Assembly: GCA_002342415.1 (NCBI GenBank)
Contig: DDPY01000046.1
Coordinates: 2,626-32,792, forward strand
Origin: Prevotella sp. UBA2456
GTDB taxonomy: Bacteria; Bacteroidota; Bacteroidia; Bacteroidales; Bacteroidaceae
DNA length: 30,167 bases
Direction of reading: 5' to 3'
Shown: in pieces, positions 1 through 5,605 of the stretch
Position numbering within the stretch: position 1 is the first letter of the stretch
How the letters are laid out: every line of letters begins with the position of its first letter
The notes under the pieces: generated by a model
Told to the model about the DNA's origin: nothing
Database searches by the model: none
The model's input: only the letters and a program-made list of their open reading frames with translations
Translations under genes and position numbers: made by a program

Positions 1-217
1 TCTTCGACTCCAGCAGCATCTCCAGCAGGCAGCTGCGGAACTTCTCCAGCACGCCGTAGACGACATCGGGCGTATAGATGCTGCCGTGCTCCGAGATGTG
101 CTGCGCCAGCTTGCGGGTGTTCAGCGTTTCCAGCGTCTTGACCTGTGCGAACCACTTGCCGTAGGCCGTGCTCTTCATGTTCGTGTTTTTCTTTACTTCG
201 TACAAAATCTTTGCCAT
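1..217 (-). CDS. HU-related DNA-binding protein, N-terminal part (runs off left edge)
   Basis: The first 72 codons are present and the rest lies beyond the window. The protein starts MAKILYEVKKNTNMKSTAYG and continues with KWFAQVKTLETLNTRKLAQH, which I read as the start of the Bacteroidota HU-related family (histone-like DNA-binding proteins that bend or coat DNA). The ATG at 217 is the first start after a well-formed minus-strand promoter at 405-436, so the mRNA would carry a leader of roughly 180 nt. In Bacteroidota this family often sits near BT4734/DUF3987-type proteins, and such a gene lies at 7373-9838, which supports the assignment. The family call rests on recognition of a partial sequence; DNA binding is inferred. 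Confidence 0.7.
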   Translation of the reverse strand, partial: MAKILYEVKKNTNMKSTAYGKWFAQVKTLETLNTRKLAQHISEHGSIYTPDVVYGVLEKFRSCLLEMLLESK

Positions 218-404
218 AACTTAAAATGTGTTTTTCATGGTATTAGACTCAATTTCGGCCAGCTGCATCGGGTGGCCGAATCCCGCTTGTGTCTCTCATT
301 TTGATTGCGCGCCTGTCTTCTGATTGACTTCGTCCATCTCTGTCGCGACTCGGCCATTTGAAAGCGAGCTTTCATGGCTCTCGCTGCTCCATCGATTGAC
401 AATG

Positions 405-436
405 CAAAGGTACAACATTTTTCGTGCGATTCCAAA
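405..436 (-). promoter_or_regulatory. Bacteroidota-type promoter for the HU-related gene
   Basis: Read on the minus strand there is TTTG (436-433), a 20-bp spacer, then TACCTTTG (412-405), an exact match to the Bacteroidota TTTG/TAnnTTTG consensus. The expected transcript start near 398 leaves a leader of about 180 nt. A 6-bp hairpin (agcgag/ctcgct, about 364-386) lies at the beginning of that leader. Confidence 0.7.
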
Positions 437-506
437 TTTTACCCCTCGATTTGGGGCGATTTTCAGCACCAATTCGCGCGATTTTTTGGGGAGGGGAAGT
501 AAGCCT

Positions 507-546
507 GTTCAGACCACCCCTAACCCCTCCTAACTTAGGAGGGGAA
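507..546 (+). repeat. 40-bp palindromic element, copy A
   Basis: It begins gttcagaccacccctaaccc and ends with a perfect 10-bp hairpin, cccctcctaa-c-ttaggagggg. Copy B at 576-615 is the same over all 40 bp; related copies lie inside the gene at 7373-9838. It contains no gene. The hairpin and dispersion suggest a small non-autonomous mobile or REP-like element. Confidence 0.9.
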
Positions 547-575
547 TTAGATATGACTTGGTACAATAGCCACTT

Positions 576-615
576 GTTCAGACCACCCCTAACCCCTCCT
601 AACTTAGGAGGGGAA
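576..615 (+). repeat. 40-bp palindromic element, copy B
   Basis: Same sequence and orientation as copy A, separated from it by 29 bp. The 10-bp stem with a one-base loop is perfect. Confidence 0.9.
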
Positions 616-731
616 TGCGAACCGTAATTTCGTGGCCCCGAATCCGTAATTTTCGGCCCTCGAAGATTACTTTTCGTCGATTTCGGGCTAGATGGGCACT
701 ATTACCGAAATTGCATCAAGACATTCAGGAT

Positions 732-765
732 AGTGACAATGACATCGTGACAACGTGACATTAAG
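732..765 (+). repeat. TGACA-repeat arm, left
   Basis: Contains successive units gacaat, gacatc, gtgacaac, gtgacatt followed by aag. The same kind of array lies inverted at 881-928 and in direct orientation at 9813-9846. Over about 31 bp it differs from the 9815-9845 copy at four positions only, all within the two-base spacers between TGACA units. Confidence 0.8.
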
Positions 766-796
766 CACTTTTAATCAGTCTAGATGCTGTTTAATG

Positions 797-826
797 AATA
801 ATATAATAATATATTATTATATTATT
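797..826. repeat. 30-bp perfect AT-only palindrome
   Basis: The half-site aataatataataata is followed directly by its exact reverse complement. It lies centrally in the AT-rich segment between the two inverted TGACA arms. It could extrude a cruciform or act as an unwinding element; it has no T-run typical of a terminator. Confidence 0.85.
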
Positions 827-880
827 TACTTAATTTATTCTTCTACTATTTCTTTCCCTCCTCATTCTATATGTTCAAAC

Positions 881-928
881 ACCTTAATGTCACGATGTCA
901 CTTTGTCATCATGTCATTGCAATGACAT
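881..928 (-). repeat. TGACA-repeat arm, right (inverted)
   Basis: Reverse complement of the left-arm pattern. Positions 882-909 are, on the minus strand, identical over 28 bp to 9819-9846 at the end of the DUF3987 gene. Its outer end, 911-928 (atgtcattg/caatgacat), is an 18-bp perfect palindrome lying about 48 bp upstream of the -7 box of the toxin-antitoxin pair. Confidence 0.85.
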
Positions 929-975
929 AGGATGAAAAAGTTAGCCAAAATGGTACACAATTCAAAAATTATTTG

Positions 976-983
976 TATCTTTG
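976..983 (+). promoter_or_regulatory. -7 box (TATCTTTG) of the toxin-antitoxin pair
   Basis: Exact TAnnTTTG match 26 nt before the antitoxin ATG. No good TTTG is found at the -33 position. Confidence 0.6.
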
Positions 984-1009
984 CCCCAAGAAATCAAAGA
1001 TATAAGAAT

Positions 1010-1276
1010 ATGGTAGTTGTAACAGGCAGAGATTTCAGGGCAAACACGGCAAAGTACGTAGGTGTGGCCCTTAGTGGAGAGGACGTGGTGGTGAAATCAC
1101 GTGCCGGCAGTTTCCGTGTCGTTCCCATCAGCGGGGATGACATCATCATCAACAAGCGCGACTTCAGTGCCGAACTCCGTGGTGCGCTGTTGGAAGCAAA
1201 GGAATCTATGGAAGGCAAACGGAAGTTGAACACACTTGACAACCTGATCAATGAACTTCGAGATTCAAACCTCTAG
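1010..1276 (+). CDS. Type II antitoxin, Phd/YefM-like
   Basis: This 88-aa protein starts MVVVTGRDFRANTAKYVGVA. The VTGRDFR...N opening followed by alternating hydrophobic strands (EDVVVKSRAGSFRVVPI) resembles the Phd/YefM fold, in which the N-terminal half binds DNA and dimerises and the acidic/helical C-terminus wraps the toxin. I chose the ATG at 1010 because the -7 promoter box lies at 976-983; an upstream in-frame ATG at 932 would precede the promoter. Its 3' end overlaps the toxin start by 26 nt, typical of translational coupling. Antitoxins of this family usually repress their own operon; the 18-bp palindrome at 911-928 is a candidate operator, which is inference. Confidence 0.75.
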   Translation: MVVVTGRDFRANTAKYVGVALSGEDVVVKSRAGSFRVVPISGDDIIINKRDFSAELRGALLEAKESMEGKRKLNTLDNLINELRDSNL

Positions 1277-1676
1277 TTATTTCGATGCTGAAGCCAAGCG
1301 ACTGGCCAAGCGTCACCGTAGTTTCATTGATGATTTGCAAGACTTCCGAGATAGTATATTGAAGAATCCCTACCAGGGAACGGAACTCTCTCCCGGCATC
1401 CGCAAAGTCCGTCTTACCATTGGCTCGAAAGGTCGCGGTAAGTCGGGTGGTGCACGTGTTATCACGTTCACCTATTTGGTTGACGAGAAGGATGGCGTGG
1501 TGATACTTTTACTGCTCTACGACAAGGCTGATGCCAGCAGCATCAAGATGAATGTGGTTCGCCAGATTATCAAAGACTTGGGCCTCGATCTTCTGGCGCT
1601 GCAAAGGGAGGGGAAATTGAAGGCTGTGGATATAAAGGAAGAAGAAAACGAATCGGATAAATATTCACAAACATGA
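1251..1676 (+). CDS. RelE/ParE-superfamily toxin
   Basis: A 141-aa protein with the order expected of RelE/ParE toxins: helical start (FDAEAKRLAKRHRSFIDDL), the central segment IRKVRLTIGSKGRGKSGGAR with the family-typical K-S-G-G-A-R-V (residues 64-70), a hydrophobic strand (VVILLLLYDKAD, 83-94) and a final helix (VVRQIIKDLG). RelE-type members cut mRNA on the ribosome, ParE-type members poison gyrase; the sequence does not tell me which. The C-terminal tail from about residue 115 is longer than usual and charged. The gene overlaps its antitoxin by 26 nt and the following broken gene by 4 nt (ATGA), so all three were probably one transcript. Confidence 0.8.
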   Translation: MNFEIQTSSYFDAEAKRLAKRHRSFIDDLQDFRDSILKNPYQGTELSPGIRKVRLTIGSKGRGKSGGARVITFTYLVDEKDGVVILLLLYDKADASSIKMNVVRQIIKDLGLDLLALQREGKLKAVDIKEEENESDKYSQT

Positions 1677-2165
1677 AAAGAGCAAGAGTGACGCCAATTG
1701 AGTTGTCAGAAGAACAAGAAATGTTTTTCATTGATACGTGGGAAAACAATCGTTGTGATACAGCGAGAGTTATTCTACACGATAAGCTTGGATTGGGTTT
1801 AGAACCAATAAGAATTATAGCCCAACAATTAAGAAAAGAAGGGAAGATTCGAAATAAGAGAGAAAGAAAATTTAGTGACAAAGAGGCTCTAGCATTTAAA
1901 GAAGACTATGAAAATGGCAGAACTCTTAAAGAGATTGCAGAAGCACATCATGTGGGTGTTAAGTTACAAAATGCAAGGCTATAGATATGTTAAAATAAAA
2001 GATGATTCTGGTAAATCGCAGGCACGCGCAGTACATAGACTTGTCGCACAGGCTATTCCAAATCCAGAAAACAAATCTGAAGTTGACCATATTGATAGTA
2101 ATCCCCAGAACAACAAGGCAACAAATCTACGCTCACAGCGGGTCTGTCCCTCTGTGCGCTTATAG
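1673..2165 (+). pseudogene. Broken HNH endonuclease gene (frameshift and truncated end)
   Basis: Two overlapping frames together resemble one protein. The first (1673-1984) encodes helix-turn-helix-like segments (IRIIAQQLRKEGKIRNK and LKEIAEAHHVGV). The second (1908-2165) carries YRYVKIKDDSGKSQARAVHR, then LVAQAIPNPENKSEVDHIDS and NPQNNKATNLR, a clear HNH core as found in NUMOD-type and phage HNH nucleases: the DH of VDHID and the NN/N pattern are present. The frames join around 1950-1985, implying an indel. After NLR the usual W-x-T continuation is missing and the frame stops within a hairpin at 2131-2159. Its ATGA overlap with the toxin suggests it was co-transcribed. Function is presumably lost. 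Confidence 0.7.
2131..2159. repeat. Hairpin at the break of the HNH gene
   Basis: gctcacag pairs with ctgtgcgc (7 of 8 bases) and an inner ggg pairs with ccc around the loop tctgt. It begins just after the last recognisable HNH codons (NLR), so it may be the end of an inserted or deleted segment. No second copy is seen in this window. Confidence 0.6.
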
Positions 2166-2226
2166 TAGTTGAATGCGAAACGCTACAAGGTAACATTCAG
2201 ATACTTGTCATATCCAACATAAAGAA

Positions 2227-2266
2227 CGGATCAGGTTTTTCTAAGTTTCCTAATCCGCTCTTTTTT
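2227..2266 (+). terminator. Likely intrinsic terminator after the toxin-antitoxin/HNH unit
   Basis: cggatcagg pairs with cctaatccg (8 of 9) around a 13-nt loop, followed shortly by TTTTTT at 2261-2266. Confidence 0.65.
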
Positions 2267-2348
2267 AATATGTTATTTCTATAGCCAAATATTCAAATAG
2301 ATTCAGGAATGAATATCGTGTAAGTAAAGATAGTCTATAATACTGTTA

Positions 2349-2720
2349 TCAATCTTCACTCCAACCTTCTGCTTTCTTTAGTTCGTAAATCATTTCTTGC
2401 CACTTTTCGTAGGTTTCTTCTCTGTCAATAGAAGAACTTATACCATCCAGATGCTTGTTATTTGGATATTTATACATGAACTTTATAAGTGCTTCTTTTC
2501 GTTCGGCAGTCACATTTGATGTAACCCCTGCCGCTTTTTCTATCAGTCGTTCTGTTTTTAACCATTCTTGCCACGCTTTATCGGTTTCCTCTTGCAATTC
2601 CTTATTTATTTGCTCATACGCTTCTTTTTCACGTTGTTCACGGCTTTTGCAAGAAATTGTACTGTAACCCAATAATACAGCGACAATAACCCCCATCCAA
2701 TAGAAATAGTTTCTTTTCAT
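2349..2720 (-). CDS. Small putative lipoprotein, unknown function
   Basis: A 123-aa protein. MKRNYFYWMGVIVAVLLGYS is a short signal peptide with a single hydrophobic stretch, followed by TISC, a permissive Bacteroidota lipobox, with Cys24 as the likely lipidated residue. The rest is strongly charged and helical (EQREKEAYEQINKELQEETD and further Glu/Lys-rich turns), probably a coiled coil on the periplasmic or outer face of the envelope. It lies 34 bp downstream of the 2755-3114 gene on the same strand, so the two are probably co-transcribed. I do not recognise a family. Confidence 0.6.
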   Translation of the reverse strand: MKRNYFYWMGVIVAVLLGYSTISCKSREQREKEAYEQINKELQEETDKAWQEWLKTERLIEKAAGVTSNVTAERKEALIKFMYKYPNNKHLDGISSSIDREETYEKWQEMIYELKKAEGWSED

Positions 2721-2754
2721 AATTCCAATGTATTTATTATCTGTTTACAATAAC

Positions 2755-3114
2755 TTATTCCTTGTGTTTGTTCCAATAATTGTAAGCGTATGACATTTCC
2801 CTTGAAACGAATTGCTTCTTATCCATGAAGGTAGGGATATATCTTCCAAGTTCTTCTGCCATTTTAAAGAAACCTAGCCCAGGTAATCCATCTTCATGCT
2901 GAATGAATACGGAAAGAAGGGGTTTTCTCTCTGAATGCTCAGTTTCAGATATTTCTCCTAGAATCTCTCCTATCTTCTTTCTATCTTCAATATCGTGCAT
3001 ATCATACCCAAGCTGGAATTTATCACTAAACTCTTGATACCTCATTCGTTCCTTATTCTTTGCCAAATCGATAAGGCACTTCCTCATGCTCTTTTTCAAA
3101 ATCTCATCCATCAT
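2755..3114 (-). CDS. Conserved-looking small protein, unknown function
   Basis: A 119-aa cytoplasmic protein with no signal peptide or membrane segment. It is helical and charged at the N-terminus (MMDEILKKSMRKCLIDLAKN), then carries RKPLLSVFIQHEDGLPGLGF followed by FKMAEELGRYI. The pattern P-L-L-S-(hydrophobic)-x-(D/G)-x-x-P-G-x-G-F-F-x-x-A-x-E-L-G is one I associate with small uncharacterised proteins in bacterial accessory regions; I cannot name a Pfam family. It ends with a Trp/Tyr-rich helix (EMSYAYNYWNKHKE). A -7 box lies about 110 bp upstream at 3226-3233, and a putative lipoprotein gene follows 34 bp later. Confidence 0.6.
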   Translation of the reverse strand: MMDEILKKSMRKCLIDLAKNKERMRYQEFSDKFQLGYDMHDIEDRKKIGEILGEISETEHSERKPLLSVFIQHEDGLPGLGFFKMAEELGRYIPTFMDKKQFVSREMSYAYNYWNKHKE

Positions 3115-3225
3115 AGTTTGTTGTATTAAGTTAATAATCTTCTACTAAAATATTAATCAAAGGCATCGTAAAAAATATTTGAAATATAATCTTCATATCA
3201 ATTACCTTTAAGTTATAATCTGCCA

Positions 3226-3233
3226 CAAAGATA
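3226..3233 (-). promoter_or_regulatory. -7 box (TATCTTTG) for the 2755-3114 gene
   Basis: Exact TAnnTTTG on the minus strand about 110 nt before the ATG. The surrounding sequence (taagttataatctgccacaa) closely resembles that at 3668-3695 before the next minus-strand gene. Confidence 0.5.
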
Positions 3234-3325
3234 GAAAATATATCGGTATTCCCCAATTCATTAATCATCCCACAAATCACTATCACCTACACTGCTAGTT
3301 GCTGCAAAATGAATTGATTTGCCAT

Positions 3326-3655
3326 TTAATAGCCAGTTGATTCGACGGTATAAATACCTTGACCATCCTTTATCAGTTTTGCACCTGTCAGTTCGACAAA
3401 TTTGGTATCGCCAGAGGCGTACTTTGATTTAAGGCTATAAGAAACATATATTGTGTTATCTTCTACCTTATCCACCTTAACACTGAAAACATTACAATCA
3501 ACAGCACCTACGGGACTACTTGCATTACTTATATTCCATTCCTTCTGCAAAGCATCCTCAATTGCATACTCATCTTCTCCACTCCCACATGATGAAAAGC
3601 CCACTGTTACAGCTATCATCGCAAACATCATAATCATTGAATACAAAATCTTCAT
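3326..3655 (-). CDS. Small surface-type lipoprotein, unknown function
   Basis: A 109-aa protein. MKILYSMIMMFAMIAVTVGF is a hydrophobic signal peptide ending in SSC, and the Cys is followed by GSGEDE, an acidic stretch like the lipoprotein export signal that sends Bacteroidota lipoproteins to the cell surface. The mature part is short and rich in beta-type alternation (NVFSVKVDKVEDNTIYVSYS, FVELTGAKLIKDGQGIYTV). The ATG at 3655 is the only ATG that makes a signal peptide; a TTG two codons upstream is unlikely. A -7 box lies at 3688-3695. No family recognised. Confidence 0.65.
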   Translation of the reverse strand: MKILYSMIMMFAMIAVTVGFSSCGSGEDEYAIEDALQKEWNISNASSPVGAVDCNVFSVKVDKVEDNTIYVSYSLKSKYASGDTKFVELTGAKLIKDGQGIYTVESTGY

Positions 3656-3687
3656 AATCAATAATGTTTTAAGTTAATAATTTGCCA

Positions 3688-3695
3688 CAAAGATA
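3688..3695 (-). promoter_or_regulatory. -7 box (TATCTTTG) for the 3326-3655 lipoprotein gene
   Basis: Exact TAnnTTTG on the minus strand, 32 nt before the ATG. Confidence 0.5.
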
Positions 3696-3792
3696 GGAAT
3701 AATATCTGATTAAACCATGATTTACGGTGACAAATATTCAAAATTGTTATGAAAATGAATGTTTTTAGATTTAATTAAGGTGAAATGAAGAA

Positions 3793-3816
3793 TGATTGCG
3801 CAAATTCGCGCAATCA
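3793..3816. repeat. Inverted repeat tgattgcgc-aaattc-gcgcaatca
   Basis: Perfect 9-bp arms around a 6-bp centre, in the 313-bp gene-free stretch (3662-3974) between the divergent lipoprotein and hicA remnant. It has no T-run, so an operator-like site is as likely as a terminator. The rest of that stretch holds only the two promoters. Confidence 0.6.
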
Positions 3817-3923
3817 ATTCATCAAAAATCTATTAAACACGCGGGGGTAGGAACGTGTACTGCAGAGAATTTCAGAGTCATCGGCGAATTTGTGGGGGTG
3901 ATTTAATAATTTTGCCAGAAACA

Positions 3924-3955
3924 TTTGGCGGTTAGTACCAAATTTAGTACCTTTG
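3924..3955 (+). promoter_or_regulatory. Promoter of the hicA remnant/hicB
   Basis: TTTG (3924-3927), 20-bp spacer, TACCTTTG (3948-3955): full consensus, 19 nt before the hicA start. The orphan antitoxin is therefore probably still transcribed. Confidence 0.7.
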
Positions 3956-3974
3956 CACCCAAGAAACAAAGATT

Positions 3975-4040
3975 ATGGGTTCGAAAGAGAAACTGGTAGA
4001 GCGATTCAAGAAGCGACCGAAGGACTTCACGTATGATTAA
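3975..4040 (+). pseudogene. hicA: hicA toxin remnant (21 codons)
   Basis: The reading MGSKEKLVERFKKRPKDFTY-D-stop matches the beginning of Bacteroidota HicA toxins (small double-stranded-RNA-binding-fold mRNA interferases). Full-length members continue for about 60 more residues with a catalytic His in a G-S-H/G-S-R-like strand, all absent here. The frame ends at TAA 4038-4040, only 23 bp before hicB. It is too short to act as a toxin, so this is a degraded gene beside an intact antitoxin gene. Confidence 0.65.
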
Positions 4041-4063
4041 TATAATAAGGAGGTAAAAGAACG

Positions 4064-4411
4064 ATGGATTACTTAGAGTACAAGGGCTACAAGGGTAGCG
4101 TGGAATACAGCCGGGAGGACAACTGCCTGGTGGGTAAGGTGCAGGGCATGGGCAAGGACTTGATAGCTTATGAGGGGCAGACGCTCGACGAACTCAGGCA
4201 GGACTTCGAGGCTGGCATTGACAGCTACATCGAGGGCTGCAAGGCTGACGGCGTGGAGCCTCAGAAGCCTTATAGCGGCAAGCTGAACCTGAGGATGCCC
4301 TCGGAGCTGCATTCGCGCGTGGCGGCTTTCGTGGCTGCATCGGGCACGACAATCAACGACTTCATCAACCGCGCCATCCGCAACGAATTGAACAAGGTGG
4401 CGGTAATATAG
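4064..4411 (+). CDS. hicB: HicB-family antitoxin
   Basis: A 115-aa protein with two parts. Residues 1-70 form the HicB partial RNase-H-like fold (YKGYKGSVEYSREDNCLVGK, then the G-Q-T-L-D-E-L-R-Q-D-F-E-A-G-I-D-S-Y helix). Residues 73-112 are a ribbon-helix-helix domain (KLNLRMPSELHSRVAAFVAA, then INDFINRAIRNEL) that would bind operator DNA. A strong ribosome binding site, aaggagg, lies 10 bp before the ATG. The partner hicA just upstream is reduced to 21 codons, so this antitoxin is orphaned; it could persist as a repressor or counter other HicA toxins, which is inference. Confidence 0.85.
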   Translation: MDYLEYKGYKGSVEYSREDNCLVGKVQGMGKDLIAYEGQTLDELRQDFEAGIDSYIEGCKADGVEPQKPYSGKLNLRMPSELHSRVAAFVAASGTTINDFINRAIRNELNKVAVI

Positions 4412-4441
4412 GAATTTGCAATCTTTAACTCAAAATTCTCT

Positions 4442-4472
4442 CCCGCATCTGCTTATAGATGCGGGATTTTTT
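4442..4472 (+). terminator. Intrinsic terminator after hicB
   Basis: Perfect 9-bp stem cccgcatct/agatgcggg with loop gcttat, followed by a run of T. The next gene's -7 box begins two bases later. Confidence 0.85.
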
Positions 4473-4473
4473 G

Positions 4474-4481
4474 TACCTTTG
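4474..4481 (+). promoter_or_regulatory. -7 box (TACCTTTG) for the 4490 gene
   Basis: Exact consensus box that ends 8 nt before the ATG at 4490, implying a leaderless or nearly leaderless mRNA. It abuts the upstream terminator. No TTTG at -33. Confidence 0.6.
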
Positions 4482-4489
4482 CCGTTTGT

Positions 4490-4921
4490 ATGAATCTGAC
4501 TCCGGACGAATTTTTGAACCTCCAGAGTGGCATGAGTGCAAAGGATGTGCGTATAGCACAACTGGAGGCTGAGGTGGCGCAGTTGAAAACCGAGCGTGAC
4601 CTCTGGAAGGAGCGTGCCCTTGCCTATGAAGGGAAGGAATTTTCGTTGGAGAAGGTTCCCGAGAAAAACAAGTTTATCGTTATTTCACAGCAAAAGCTGA
4701 GGTCGGTGCTGGAAAAGATTCGTAATGTAAAGATTTTATCGCAGGTGGCTTTTGTTTTGCAGAAAGCCCTTCCCAACGAAGCTGACGCCGAGGAGTATAA
4801 GGCTCTCAGCGAGGTGATGCCCATCCCAGAGTTGCCCAATCTGTCGCTGACTGCCGACGGCGACATCAGGGTGAGCGGCGACTGGAATGACGTACACGAC
4901 AATGATGCGGTGAACTTCTAA
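4490..4921 (+). CDS. Coiled-coil protein of unknown function with C-terminal GxxxDxHDN motif
   Basis: A 143-aa soluble protein. Residues 18-48 are a heptad-like coiled coil (DVRIAQLEAEVAQLKTERDL). A helical middle part (about 63-95) contains ISQQKLRSVLEKIRNVKILS. The last 18 residues read IRVSGDWNDVHDNDAVNF, very similar to the start of the next protein (VQGSYIDIHDNQNVYL). The gene is 14 bp from the next one and begins 8 nt after a -7 box. The coding bias is that of the neighbours. I do not recognise a family; the shared motif suggests the two products are related modules or partners. Confidence 0.65.
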   Translation: MNLTPDEFLNLQSGMSAKDVRIAQLEAEVAQLKTERDLWKERALAYEGKEFSLEKVPEKNKFIVISQQKLRSVLEKIRNVKILSQVAFVLQKALPNEADAEEYKALSEVMPIPELPNLSLTADGDIRVSGDWNDVHDNDAVNF

Positions 4922-4935
4922 AACCACAGAGGCTG

Positions 4936-5589
4936 ATGGCAGGAAACAATATTTATGTACAAGGGTCGTATATCGACATACACGACAACCAGAATGTGTA
5001 TCTGAGCGTGGACAAGGCTCAGGTCAATGTGGCAGACAGGGTGCGGAAGGATGATGCCGAGGAGGCTGAGGAACTGGAGAAGGAGTTTGCAGAGGCTCAG
5101 GAGGTGAAGGACGACAACGTACTCCCTCTGAGTCCGCTCGACTCCATCTTCCACCGGGCGCTGAATGTGGCGAGGGTGAAAGAGGCTATCCGGCAGATCA
5201 TCGTCACCAGGGGCGAAGCGGGCAGACACAGGTTATCGCTGAAGCAGTGGTTTGTGGTACACAAGGTGCTGGAAGAGATCAGTTGGCTCGATGATGACAC
5301 GGACACGCGGTTCATCGAGTGGATCCGTCAGGTGTTCCAGTATGAGGGCAAGACGGGCGACTTCAAGTCGGTGAAGTCTGAATTCAAGCACTCGCACAGC
5401 TCGACGTGGGGCGCGGACACGGTGAAGGACCGCCAGACGGGGCGTGAATATCGGGCACTGGCCGACTATGTGCGCAGCCTGTTCGTAACCATCGGTGGCG
5501 ATGGGAGCATCCACGACCGCGAGGAGTTCCTGAATCTGGGTTCTGACGGGAAACCAATGTATATTGGGCGTGGTTTGAGAAAAAAGTAG
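4936..5589 (+). CDS. Protein of unknown function with N-terminal GxxxDIHDN motif
   Basis: A 217-aa soluble protein. Residues 7-25 read YVQGSYIDIHDNQNVYLSV, a short beta-type motif seen in the same form at the end of the preceding protein. An acidic linker follows (DDAEEAEELEKEFAEAQE, about 39-56), then a helical domain (about 70-217) with REALNV-type helices, KQWFVVHKVLEEISWLDDDT and a C-terminal part ending in MYIGRGLRKK. The C-terminal domain resembles uncharacterised Bacteroidota proteins that I cannot name with confidence. The gene sits between the coiled-coil gene (14-bp gap) and the YhcG-like nuclease gene (16-bp gap), pointing to one functional unit. Confidence 0.65.
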   Translation: MAGNNIYVQGSYIDIHDNQNVYLSVDKAQVNVADRVRKDDAEEAEELEKEFAEAQEVKDDNVLPLSPLDSIFHRALNVARVKEAIRQIIVTRGEAGRHRLSLKQWFVVHKVLEEISWLDDDTDTRFIEWIRQVFQYEGKTGDFKSVKSEFKHSHSSTWGADTVKDRQTGREYRALADYVRSLFVTIGGDGSIHDREEFLNLGSDGKPMYIGRGLRKK

Positions 5590-5597
5590 TATATTTG
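5590..5597 (+). promoter_or_regulatory. -7 box (TATATTTG) for the YhcG-like gene
   Basis: Consensus-type TAnnTTTG directly after the preceding stop codon, ending 8 nt before the ATG at 5606, the same spacing as at 4474-4481. No TTTG at -33, so internal promotion is possible rather than certain. Confidence 0.4.
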
Positions 5598-5605
5598 CAA
5601 GCGAT

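Larger units (their letters stand above)
218..1009. other. Gene-free stretch rich in repeats and palindromes
   Basis: No convincing gene lies in these 792 bp. It holds the leader and promoter of the HU-related gene (218-436), two direct copies of a 40-bp palindromic element (507-546 and 576-615), a short fragment resembling the end of the same element (about 490-498), an inverted pair of TGACA-repeat arms (732-765 and 881-928) around an AT-rich perfect palindrome (797-826), and the promoter of the toxin-antitoxin pair (976-983). Open frames over 372-627 are readings of the repeats and are not called. Confidence 0.8.

Noticed and set aside
507..615. Possible CRISPR array (two 40-bp repeats with a 29-bp spacer)
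   Set aside because: Only two copies here, other copies are dispersed and inverted inside a gene, the repeat is a near-complete hairpin, and no cas genes are present.
372..627. Open frames on both strands rich in PPLTPPNLGGE-type peptides
   Set aside because: They are readings of the palindromic elements and flanking promoter; no ribosome binding site or conserved domain.
932..1009. N-terminal extension of the antitoxin by 26 residues
   Set aside because: It would start upstream of the -7 box at 976-983 and lacks family similarity.
1250..1280. Assembly error suggested by the 26-nt overlap of antitoxin and toxin
   Set aside because: Overlaps of this size are normal for such pairs, and both proteins look complete.
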